A stretch of 64,000 nt of DNA, taken from Myxococcales bacterium (lineage in GTDB: Bacteria; Myxococcota_A; Polyangia; Polyangiales; Polyangiaceae). Location of the stretch: NCBI GenBank assembly GCA_016706225.1, contig JADJKB010000021.1, forward strand, positions 620,001 to 684,000, given 5' to 3'. Position 1 is the first letter of the stretch, and each line of letters opens with the position of its first letter. The position numbers were made by a program, and so were the translations under genes. Positions 56,843 to 64,000 of this stretch are shown piece by piece. Under the pieces are notes generated by a model. The model had not been told where the DNA came from. It was given only the letters and a program-made list of their open reading frames with translations, and ran no database searches.

Positions 56843-59800
56843 TCACGGGAACGGCGGGCCCATGATCTGGTCGAGCTTGCCCCCGGTCGCGTCGACGGGA
56901 TCGGCATGCCGGGCCTCCGAAACGGAAGCGTGGCTGACGATGTCCGGCTTGATCGTGATGTCGAACTCCTTGCCAGTCGTGGGGCCGTGGCAGCCACCGC
57001 AGAAGTTGTTGAACACCTCGCGTCGGAACGACAGCGTCAGCCACTCGCCCGGGTAGAACTGGATCTCCTCGCGCTGATGGTGGAGCGTCGGCTTACTCTC
57101 ACCTTTCAATTGCTGCTCGACGGCCAAGACGACCGGAAAACCCGCCGGAGCCTGCAGCTTCACAGAGCCGTCCGAGAGCAGTGGCACGGTTCCAACCTTG
57201 ACTCGACGTGCGTAGACCTTTCCGTACTGGTCCTCGACGATGTACGGGCTCGGATCGTTCAAGCTCGTCTCTGTGTCCGGCGGCAAGCTGGCCCAAGCAT
57301 CGAACGATTTCATGTCTTCGTTGATGTGCCGCCCGGAGCGGCTGCTCTGGAACAGCAAGCTGGCGATCATGGGAAAGTCCACGATCGTGAGCTGAAAACG
57401 ATCGGTGCGCTTCTGGTCGTCGTCCTCGGCGTACACGACACCGTGGAAGACCGAGTCACCGCCGGGGGTCGTGCGGAACACGCCGCGGTCAACGCGGCCG
57501 TAGACCGCGACCGGCCAGATCTCGTCGGCGTTCGGATCCGAGAGACCGGCGAGTGGGGTGCGCTGTCGCGTGGATGGGTCGACCGCGACGACGTCGAAGT
57601 TGCCGCTGAAGTTGGCCAGGTCCACCACGTTGGCGGCGTAGCTCACCAGGATGTCGCCGTTCGGTAGCGGCGATGGATTGCGGTAAGCGCCCTGGGTCTT
57701 GGCGCCGACTTTCCCGGTAGCGGCCGGGTCGACCACGCTCAGCGACCGCTGGAAAAATGGCGTATTGCCGTACTCGACGGCATCCGGGTCCTCCGCGTAG
57801 TCGTCGGGATCCTGACTCACGTTGTCGGGTCCGAGAGACCGGTTGATCACCACCAGCGAACCCGCCAGGTGCGCTGCTCCGCGATCGCTCGCGATACCCA
57901 CGAAGTTCTGATCGAGCAACTGCGACGTCTCGGTCAGCTGCAAGTGACCCAAGGTCGCGCGCTGCCCAAACAGCGGGTGGTAGTCCCCGCCATCCAGATT
58001 GATGCGACGCGCAGCGAGCTGATAGAACCCCGGCTGACGCTTCTCCGCCGTCATCAGCATCTGCCCGTTGATCTCGTATGCAGGGTAGAGTTCCTGGTTC
58101 GAGAGGAAGGTCATTTGCCTGATCTTGCCGTTCTCGAGCACGTAGATGTTGGCGTTCAGCTGGGCGGGATCGGCCGCCGAGCGATGCGGCCCCGGGAACA
58201 GGTGGCCCTTCAAGATGTTGCCGCGACTCGACGCAAAGGCCAGCGTGCCGTCCGGCGCGTACGCCGGGTCGAGGTTGTGAATCGCGAGACCGTTGTCCGG
58301 AAGGGGGGCACCCGCGGTGTCCGTCGGCGGGGCGTTGATCACAGGATCCGGCGCGCATGCCGAGCCGTCGGCGTTCATGACGTAGATCTTGAAGGGGTCG
58401 GTGGCGCCACTGCGCGCCGCAAACGCGATCTTCTTTCCGTCCCAGGACACGCCCGGGCGGCGCACATCAGCGCTGGTCGCCGTGAGCCCGCAGCCTGCGA
58501 GTAGGCTCTTCTCGCCGCCACCGGAGCTGATCGCGCCGGTAGCGTCCAGCGAAGCATCCACCCAGCGCAGATCGGCGCCGGGCAAGTACGTCTCCCAATC
58601 TTGCATCGTCTCCGGCTGCGTCACCGGAGCGCGCTTCACGAAGACGATGCCCTGGAGCGGCGGCAAAGCCTTCATGCGCTCCGCGCGCTCCTTCGCAATC
58701 CACGCGACCAGCACGCAGTACGGGGTCTGCGCGTCGAGCGGCCCGGTCTCCGCCGCGACCAGGTCACAGGCGCTCGGATCCCCGCCCTCAGCAAACAGGC
58801 TACCGCCACGGTGTTTGATCCCAGGACCGGCAGGGCCGGGAATCAGGTTCTTGCGCACGAGCCGCCCGGCGTTCGGATCCGGTGACTCCAGCGCGACCTG
58901 TTTCAGCACCTCCTCGTAGTTGTGGCGAGTCGAGGCGATAGCGAAGTGCCCGGCACTCGGCGGGCGCGGCCGAAACTTGTTGAAGACAGGCGACGAGTGG
59001 CACCCGAGCAGCACACAGCCGCGCTTGACCAGCATGGGCTGGACCCGCTTGGCGAAGAAGTCGAAACCCGCGTCGGCAGGAATGTTGGTGGGGCCACCGT
59101 GAGAGCTCGCCCACTCGAGCACCGCTTTGTAGTCGGCGTCGTCGGTGGAATCGAACACCCAGCCGCCCTCGTGGTAGACGCCGCCGAACTTTGGGCTCAA
59201 CGGGCGGGTCAAGAGCTCGCTGAACTGCGGCGACAGCGCGACGTAGTCGCTCGCCGAGAAGTAGTTCCAGCGCTTCTGTTTGTCGGTCTTGCCGCACGAG
59301 AGCGGAAACGCCGCCTCGGTGGAGCCGTGACAGTTCCCCGCTGCGCAATTCTTGACGAGCCACGGGTTCACTTTTTCTACGAAGACCTGATAGTCCGGCT
59401 TCGTCGGGTCCGTGCTGGAGTCGAACAGCGCGTCTTTGCCGATGGCCTCTACGCACGGATCGCGATCGACCTTGGGCGACGAGGACTCGGAGTTGTTCTC
59501 GTTGGCTCCGCGATCGAGCCACTTCAGGATGGTCTGAAAGGCAGCCGACCCGCTGTCCAGGATCGAGCCGCCGGCGTGGGGAATGTCGGTCGTGATGACG
59601 GTGTCGGTGCCATCGTAGTGAGTCAGCTTGAGCGTCTGCGGCGCGACCGCCTTGGCAAGCAGTGCGGGCATGCCGTAGGGGCCATACTTGGCGAGCAAGT
59701 CGCGGCGCTTCGCGACCATCTCGTAGCTGCTCGTGTCCAGATTACCGAGAGCGTTCCCGCGCTCGTCTTGGGTGATGTGGCACTGAGACCCGGTCGGACT

Positions 59801-59947
59801 CGTCACACAAGAGCCAGTGAGGATGGGCGCGATCTTTCGATCGAAGTAGCTGCCCTCGGACTCGACCTTGCGCTGGCTGCAGCTCACGCTGCCCCAGAGG
59901 GCAGAGCCGACAATCAACAAGGCAGCGATGGGGCGGAAGTCCGGCAT
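56843..59947 (-). CDS. Large propeller lipoprotein with CX4CH motifs, HzsA-related-like
   Basis: 1034 residues from ATG 59947, nine bases after AGGAGG. Lipobox WGSVSC (Cys23). The N-terminal 320 residues carry CX8CH (Cys47-His57), CAAGNCH (201-207) and CVLLGCH (311-317); the C-terminus has CGGCH (983-987). The middle has a beta-propeller with PD40/TolB-like repeats (VSWDGKKIAFAARSG, PAYAPDGTLAFASSRG, EINGQMLMTAEKR). This layout recalls proteins described as related to the hydrazine synthase alpha subunit, but that does not imply hydrazine chemistry. CGGCH is a normal c-heme motif; the CX4CH ones may bind heme atypically or be structural. Likely an envelope electron-transfer protein. Confidence 0.85.
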   Translation of the reverse strand: MPDFRPIAALLIVGSALWGSVSCSQRKVESEGSYFDRKIAPILTGSCVTSPTGSQCHITQDERGNALGNLDTSSYEMVAKRRDLLAKYGPYGMPALLAKAVAPQTLKLTHYDGTDTVITTDIPHAGGSILDSGSAAFQTILKWLDRGANENNSESSSPKVDRDPCVEAIGKDALFDSSTDPTKPDYQVFVEKVNPWLVKNCAAGNCHGSTEAAFPLSCGKTDKQKRWNYFSASDYVALSPQFSELLTRPLSPKFGGVYHEGGWVFDSTDDADYKAVLEWASSHGGPTNIPADAGFDFFAKRVQPMLVKRGCVLLGCHSSPVFNKFRPRPPSAGHFAIASTRHNYEEVLKQVALESPDPNAGRLVRKNLIPGPAGPGIKHRGGSLFAEGGDPSACDLVAAETGPLDAQTPYCVLVAWIAKERAERMKALPPLQGIVFVKRAPVTQPETMQDWETYLPGADLRWVDASLDATGAISSGGGEKSLLAGCGLTATSADVRRPGVSWDGKKIAFAARSGATDPFKIYVMNADGSACAPDPVINAPPTDTAGAPLPDNGLAIHNLDPAYAPDGTLAFASSRGNILKGHLFPGPHRSAADPAQLNANIYVLENGKIRQMTFLSNQELYPAYEINGQMLMTAEKRQPGFYQLAARRINLDGGDYHPLFGQRATLGHLQLTETSQLLDQNFVGIASDRGAAHLAGSLVVINRSLGPDNVSQDPDDYAEDPDAVEYGNTPFFQRSLSVVDPAATGKVGAKTQGAYRNPSPLPNGDILVSYAANVVDLANFSGNFDVVAVDPSTRQRTPLAGLSDPNADEIWPVAVYGRVDRGVFRTTPGGDSVFHGVVYAEDDDQKRTDRFQLTIVDFPMIASLLFQSSRSGRHINEDMKSFDAWASLPPDTETSLNDPSPYIVEDQYGKVYARRVKVGTVPLLSDGSVKLQAPAGFPVVLAVEQQLKGESKPTLHHQREEIQFYPGEWLTLSFRREVFNNFCGGCHGPTTGKEFDITIKPDIVSHASVSEARHADPVDATGGKLDQIMGPPFP

Positions 59948-60301
59948 TGGGTGCATCTCCTCCTGACCTCCAATCTGCTCGTTTTGGGTACAGCTGGCGC
60001 TGACGGATGTCATTTCGGCGGATCGTCTTGCCGGGCCCCGACACAGGCGGCACGGCTCCAGCTACGGGCAGCTACGATGCGCCCCCAAATTTCGATGAAT
60101 TAAGCTCGTAGCGGCCGCTGAATGTGGGATACCGGAGCACACCGCTGCCTTCGGATTTTGCGAGGCGATCTCCGAATCCGAGCGCTGGGACTGGGCCGAA
60201 CAGCGAGGTGCACACGCGCACACGCGCACACGCGCGCCCGCTGCGTCCCGACGAAATCGCCGGGACGCGCTGGGCACTAGCGGACGGCAGACCCGTGCCT
60301 G
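59948..60301. other. Intergenic region with alternating purine-pyrimidine tract
   Basis: 354 bases between two minus-strand genes. Positions 60208-60237 alternate purine and pyrimidine without a break (GTGCAC then CACACG-type units), a sequence able to form Z-DNA. The ribosome site AGGAGGA of the downstream gene is at 59957-59963. No coding frame or clear promoter seen. Confidence 0.5.
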
Positions 60302-61081
60302 TCAGGGAATGACGAGCTTGGGCGCATTGCCATGGCAGGTGCTCGCGTTGCAGCTGCCCGCCTGAATCGACGCGGTGTTCATCTTCTTGTCGCCGGTGGC
60401 GGAGCGCATGTGAATTTCGGCGCTCGCCCAGTTCGGTGCCGTGTTGCCGGCGACGGGTGCCATGAACAGTCCCTTGCTGTCGGTGCACGCGTAGATGAAG
60501 TTCGTGCCGTCCTTGATGCCGATCTCGACGCCGGGTGCGCCGGCGGTTGCAGCCGAGGTCGTCCACACGACCCCACCGAACAGCCACTCTTTGCCACCGC
60601 CCGCCGCACCGCCCGTCTTGTGGCAGCTCAGGCACTCCATGCCCTGAAATCCGCTGTGGCTGCCGGGCGAGGACTTGGTCGGCTTGCAGTTGGCATCGAA
60701 CGCGTTCGGCCAGAACGACGCGCTGCCGCCGGTGCCGGTGCCGCCAGTGCCGGTGCCGCCCGTGCCCGTGCCGCCGGTGCCGCCGGTCGCCGAGCCGCCG
60801 CTGCCCGCCGCACCGCCACCGCCCGCCGCGCCGCCGCTGCCCGCCACGCCGCCGCCGCCCGCCGCGCCGCCCGTCGCTGAACCACCGGCGCCCGCCGCAC
60901 CGCCAGTCGCCGAGCCACCGCTACCCGAAGCGCCTCCAGTCGATGCGCCGCCCGTTCCGCTGGTGCCACCGGTTGCGCCACCGCTGCCGCCACTGCCACC
61001 TCCGCTGTCGTCGCTGCCGCAGCCGGCAACCAAACCCAACGAAAACGCAGAAGCGAGGCTCAGGCACAATAGCTTGTTCAT
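60302..61081 (-). CDS. Gly-rich linker lipoprotein with CXXCH and CX4CH motifs
   Basis: 259 residues from ATG 61081, ten bases after AGGAG. Lipobox LVAGC, then about 95 residues of GG-S/T/A repeats, then a compact domain: GMECLSCHKT (CXXCH), VEIGIKDGTNFIYACTDSKGLFM and GSCNASTCHGN (CX4CH) near the C-terminus. The CX4CH motif is shared with the propeller lipoprotein encoded downstream on the same strand. A surface or periplasmic cytochrome-like electron carrier is likely, with one ordinary and one unusual heme motif (inference). Confidence 0.85.
   Translation of the reverse strand: MNKLLCLSLASAFSLGLVAGCGSDDSGGGSGGSGGATGGTSGTGGASTGGASGSGGSATGGAAGAGGSATGGAAGGGGVAGSGGAAGGGGAAGSGGSATGGTGGTGTGGTGTGGTGTGGSASFWPNAFDANCKPTKSSPGSHSGFQGMECLSCHKTGGAAGGGKEWLFGGVVWTTSAATAGAPGVEIGIKDGTNFIYACTDSKGLFMAPVAGNTAPNWASAEIHMRSATGDKKMNTASIQAGSCNASTCHGNAPKLVIP
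60713..61015 (-). repeat. Low-complexity Gly-linker coding repeat
   Basis: Short imperfect repeats of GCCGCCGGT and GCCGCCACCGCC type (as read on the plus strand) encode the long GG-S/T/A linker. Includes a perfect run of GTGCCG/GTGCCC-like units near 60727-60785, likely variable in length. Confidence 0.7.
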
Positions 61082-61357
61082 TTTTTGGGAACTCCTGTTT
61101 CAAGACAAAGGGGCGACCGCCCGCCGTGACTGAGTACCCGAAAGCTACCTACCCGAGGCAACTTCTCCGCGTGGCGCGTGCGCAAAATTAGCGCGCGCGG
61201 CCCGGACCCGGCGCTCAATCGACGCCGACGGGGCGCTCGACCACGGGCCGAGGCGGCCCGAGCGAGCTGCCTGCGGTACCTGCCACGCCAACTGGAGACA
61301 CCCGGAGCGGACCGCTGCAGCGGCTGCCACGTGTTCCGACCGGTCAAGGGACGGGGC

Positions 61358-61588
61358 TCAGAAGGCTTTGCGGGTCAGACTCGTTCTGAGCAAGTTGAGC
61401 GTGCTCATCAACGTGTGAAACTGCTGGAGCACCTCGCGGGATGCCTCCTTGGCGAGCGCCGCGTCCTCGATGCTGCGGGTGGCCCCGACCATGGCGCCAC
61501 GGATCAGGGTGCTGAGCTCGGTGTGAAACCGCTCCACCTCTTCCGGCGAAGAGAACACCAGCGTGCGCTCTTCCCCCTCGTATTTCAT
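61358..61588 (-). CDS. Small protein of NrfD operon, unknown function
   Basis: 76 residues, ATG overlapping the stop of the NrfD-type gene (ATGA), so translationally coupled. Sequence features: an N-terminal strand (ERTLVFSSPEEVERFHTEL), then a long helix (AALAKEASREVLQQFHTLMSTLNLLRTSL). No Cys, no membrane helix. Could be an assembly factor or small soluble subunit of the membrane complex (inference). Its conserved overlap supports it as a real gene. Confidence 0.7.
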   Translation of the reverse strand: MKYEGEERTLVFSSPEEVERFHTELSTLIRGAMVGATRSIEDAALAKEASREVLQQFHTLMSTLNLLRTSLTRKAF

Positions 61589-62862
61589 TCGGCCCCGCTG
61601 CCCACGGCGTGCGCCTCCGGGGTGCTCGGTTCGGCGTTCGAGCCCCCCTGTCGCAGCTCACCGGATTGAATTGCGATCGTCACCTTGGCCATCGCCGTGT
61701 AGATGAACGCACCCAGCGCGAGAATGCCGATGTTCAGGATGATCTCTCCGGCGTTGGGCGCGTACTCCACGATTTCTCCCAGCGGATTGGGCACGAACCC
61801 AGGGAAGATCAGCCCCATGCCTTTCTCGGTCCAGATGCCAACGACGGTCAAACCGCAGCCCAGGTACATGAGCTTCGGGATCTTGCGCAGCTTGGGCACC
61901 AAGAAGATGACCGTCGCCGTCACGTTGAACGTCAGCGCCGTCCAGATGAAGGCCGGCAGCATCGCGTGCCCGTGGAGGCCGAAGTACAAATAGTACGCTG
62001 ACGCCGAGTGCAACGACCCGGTGTAGAACTCTTGGAAGACCTCGCAGCCAACCAGGAACAGATTGATCGGCATGGCGATGCGCAGAACGTAGAGGAAGTA
62101 GTCGAAGACACTCTCCTTCACGTCCAGCTTGGTGAAGCGCTTGACCGTGGTGAAGAGGATGATCAGCAAGGCAGGCGCGGACGCTGCGGCGCTGATCAGG
62201 AACCTCGGTGCCAAAATTGGCGTGTTCCAGAACGGGCGGCTACCCAGACCTGAGAGCAGGAAAGCGGTCACCGTGTGGATGCTGACCGCCCAGATCATGG
62301 ACAGGAACACGAACGGCACGTACATCAAGGCGGTCGGCTTTTTCCCGCGGTAGCGGCTGTAGAGCAGGTACCCAGGGATGTGCAGGTTCATCAGCAAGTA
62401 GCCGGTGAACACCACGACGTCCCAAGCAAGAAGTGAGCTCGGTAGGTTCAGGTAGCCGATGCCGGGCGTCAGGTGCCACAACCGGTCCGGGCGGCCGACG
62501 TCCGTCATGATGAACAGCAGACACATCGACACAGCGACCACGGCTAGGAGTTCGCCGAGGAGCACGAGCTCTTTGATGTCCTCCCGGTGATAGAGGTACG
62601 CCGGTACGACCAGCACGGCGGCGCCTGCGGCGACACCGACGAAGTACACGAAGTTTGCGATGCCAATGCCCCAGCTGACGTCATCGGACATGTTGGTGAC
62701 GATCAGCCCGGAGTGCAGGGTGTGGGACACCTCGAGGCCAGCCATCACGATGAAGAGCAAGAGGGTCCCCATCCAGACGTAGTAGGCGCGACCGCCGACC
62801 ACCGCGCAGCGGAGCATCCGCATCCAGTAGCTGATGAACTGTCCCATGCGCTCCCTCGTCAC
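61585..62862 (-). CDS. nrfD: NrfD/PsrC-type membrane quinol-oxidoreductase subunit
   Basis: 425 residues from GTG 62862, directly after the upstream stop; ATG 62847 is an alternative. About ten transmembrane helices, e.g. YVWMGTLLLFIVMAGLEVSHTL, GIANFVYFVGVAAGAAVLVVPAYLY, LLGELLAVVAVSMCLLFIM, SSLLAWDVVVFTGYLLMNL, and a conserved SIHTVTAFLLSGLGSRPFWNT. Such subunits bind quinone and exchange electrons with an iron-sulfur partner; it resembles DsrP and similar proteins of respiratory complexes. Gene order cytochrome - Fe-S protein - NrfD indicates a quinone-linked periplasmic complex, substrate unknown. Confidence 0.93.
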   Translation of the reverse strand: MTRERMGQFISYWMRMLRCAVVGGRAYYVWMGTLLLFIVMAGLEVSHTLHSGLIVTNMSDDVSWGIGIANFVYFVGVAAGAAVLVVPAYLYHREDIKELVLLGELLAVVAVSMCLLFIMTDVGRPDRLWHLTPGIGYLNLPSSLLAWDVVVFTGYLLMNLHIPGYLLYSRYRGKKPTALMYVPFVFLSMIWAVSIHTVTAFLLSGLGSRPFWNTPILAPRFLISAAASAPALLIILFTTVKRFTKLDVKESVFDYFLYVLRIAMPINLFLVGCEVFQEFYTGSLHSASAYYLYFGLHGHAMLPAFIWTALTFNVTATVIFLVPKLRKIPKLMYLGCGLTVVGIWTEKGMGLIFPGFVPNPLGEIVEYAPNAGEIILNIGILALGAFIYTAMAKVTIAIQSGELRQGGSNAEPSTPEAHAVGSGAE

Positions 62863-63837
62863 TCACCCGTAGAAGTAGAAAAACCTCGGTTCGGTCCCCA
62901 GCTCTTCTTTGAGGATCCAGACGCGTTCGTTCTCGACGATTTTGCGGACCTCGCTCTCGGGATCGGACAAATTTCCGAACTTGCGCGCTCCGGTCGGGCA
63001 CGCCTCGTAACAGGCCGGGTAGCGCCCATTGCGCGTTCGGTGCAGGCAGAACGTGCACTTTTCGACGACGCCGACCGGACGAATGCGATTGGACAGGTAG
63101 CCCTGATTCGGATTCACGCGGTCCGGTTCGATCGACGGCTCCACCCAGTTGAATCGCCGCGCGTGATACGGGCACGCCGCCTGGCAATAGCGGCAGCCGA
63201 TGCACCAGTCGTAGTCCACGACGACGATCCCGTCGGGCTCCTTCCACGTGGCCTTCGTAGGGCACGCACGCACGCACGGAGCGTTGTCGCATTGGTGACA
63301 CTGGACCGGCAGATAGAACTTGCCCGGCTGCGGCACCCGTTCGGGATCGTAGTAAGCGGTCCCCTTCTCCAGGTGCTGCGAGCCGTTGTCCAGCTCGATC
63401 ACCCGGATGTACCGCATTTGCGGATCGTTCGGCAGATTGTTCTCGCGCGCGCATGCCTCGACACAGCGACGGTTCCCGTTGCAATGGCTCAGGTTCAACG
63501 CGTACGCGAAGTGGACTCCCTCGAGCGGCTGGGGATCCGAGATGTTCACCTTCACGCCGGTCAGCGCCCGTGTGCGAGTCTCGAGGCGCGCGAAGATCTT
63601 CTTCTTGTCCTCGGCGGTCAGCTCCTTGTAGTGCTTCTGGAACAGCTCCTCGAACTCCGGGGAGTCCGTCTTGCAGCCTGGCGCACCGGCCAAGAGCACC
63701 GCGGCGCTGGCCGCGAGCTGCAGAAAACCGCGACGCGACGCCTCGTCACCGTGTTCGTCGCGCTCCGCCGACGGCGCGGCACCGTCCCCGGCGGAACAGG
63801 GACTCGGCTCGCGATAAATGGGCAGCTTCTTCGTCAT
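62863..63837 (-). CDS. Tat-exported four-cluster ferredoxin-type iron-sulfur subunit
   Basis: 324 residues. Twin-arginine signal SRRGFLQLAASAAVLLAG (Arg35-Arg36) ending AGAPGC, which is also a potential lipobox. Four Cys groups: HCNGNRRCVEAC, CHQCDNAPCVRACP, CIGCRYCQAACP and CTFCLHRTRNGRYPACYEACP, the pattern of DmsB/NrfC/DsrO subunits. The first group has Asn where the second Cys of CxxCxxCxxxC is expected, so that cluster may have a nonstandard ligand or be [3Fe-4S]. It should carry electrons between the cytochrome and the NrfD subunit, whose gene follows immediately. Confidence 0.94.
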   Translation of the reverse strand: MTKKLPIYREPSPCSAGDGAAPSAERDEHGDEASRRGFLQLAASAAVLLAGAPGCKTDSPEFEELFQKHYKELTAEDKKKIFARLETRTRALTGVKVNISDPQPLEGVHFAYALNLSHCNGNRRCVEACARENNLPNDPQMRYIRVIELDNGSQHLEKGTAYYDPERVPQPGKFYLPVQCHQCDNAPCVRACPTKATWKEPDGIVVVDYDWCIGCRYCQAACPYHARRFNWVEPSIEPDRVNPNQGYLSNRIRPVGVVEKCTFCLHRTRNGRYPACYEACPTGARKFGNLSDPESEVRKIVENERVWILKEELGTEPRFFYFYG

Positions 63838-63841
63838 GATC

Positions 63842-64000
63842 TCAGAGCGCCCGGAGGCCCTTGTGGGGCGCGGGTTTCTGCTCGGGTTTGAGCGACGGGT
63901 AACGCGGGTCGTGCGGGTCGTGACAGGCAGGGCAGGCCTTCTTGATGCGCTCGCCGTTCCAATTGCCGACGATTAGGCCGTGGGTGCCGTTGCGCCACGC
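63842..64000 (-). CDS. Multiheme cytochrome c, C-terminal fragment
   Basis: Runs off the window's right edge; 52 residues and the stop are visible. Contains one CPACH heme motif followed by DPHDPRYPSLKPEQKP, a Pro/Lys-rich tail seen at the end of respiratory multiheme cytochromes. It lies four bases upstream of the iron-sulfur gene in the same direction, so it is the first visible gene of the NrfD operon. The number of hemes is unknown because most of the gene is outside the window. Confidence 0.85.
   Translation of the reverse strand, partial: AWRNGTHGLIVGNWNGERIKKACPACHDPHDPRYPSLKPEQKPAPHKGLRAL

Noticed and set aside
56843..59947. Calling the propeller protein a hydrazine synthase subunit
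   Set aside because: Only the general layout recalls HzsA; partner subunits and anammox genes are absent, so no such activity is claimed.

Overview
The window is a dense, high-GC bacterial chromosome segment with very short intergenic gaps and many ATGA/GTGA start-stop overlaps. Four Ser/Thr protein kinases (one cut by the left edge), many lipoproteins with Gly/Ser/Ala-rich or Pro-rich linkers, Cys-rich secreted proteins, FHA and PEGA domains and several hybrid sensor kinases together point to a myxobacterium (Myxococcota, probably class Polyangia/Polyangiales). This is inferred from gene content only; no rRNA or tRNA gene was seen.

Layout. 0-7.3 kb: kinase C-terminus, a TPR/PEGA-like secreted protein, two Cys-rich lipoproteins and two tandem von Willebrand A lipoproteins. 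7.3-13.5 kb: an unknown protein divergent from a complete tripartite efflux operon (HlyD-like lipoprotein, ABC ATPase, ABC-2 permease, TetR, TolC). 13.5-14.7 kb: RpiB-like isomerase and a lipoprotein. 14.7-32.4 kb: the most coherent block. It holds four CBS-domain proteins, three universal stress proteins, a globin-coupled histidine kinase, a double-receiver protein, a REC-PAS-kinase hybrid, an NtrC-like regulator with a ruined ATPase, a pyruvate:ferredoxin oxidoreductase and a dihydroorotate-dehydrogenase-like protein; it also contains two unknown paralogues, an HxH-motif lipoprotein and a kinase. I read it as an oxygen/redox-responsive module controlling low-oxygen pyruvate metabolism.

32.4-43.5 kb: metallophosphoesterase, small secreted or membrane proteins, acyl-CoA dehydrogenase, two SUMF1-fold lipoproteins, a PAS hybrid kinase, a tetraheme c-type lipoprotein and a short asparaginase-domain protein. 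43.5-54.2 kb: PEGA kinase, a sigma-region-4-only protein, a FolB fusion, DUF4349 and FHA proteins, M23 and HExxH peptidase-like proteins, and GMP synthase. 54.2-56.7 kb: a repeat-rich intergenic region and a kinase fused to a propeller-like sensor. 56.8-64 kb: electron-transfer proteins on the minus strand: a 1034-residue propeller lipoprotein with unusual CX4CH motifs, a small lipoprotein sharing that motif, and an operon of multiheme cytochrome (partial), Tat-exported iron-sulfur protein, NrfD-type membrane subunit and a 76-residue protein.

The strongest candidates for new biology are the globin-kinase/CBS/Usp/PFOR block with its degenerate sigma-54-type regulator and sigma-54-like promoter candidates, and the pair of lipoproteins sharing CX4CH motifs. 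Functions come from motif reading by eye; no database search was run.
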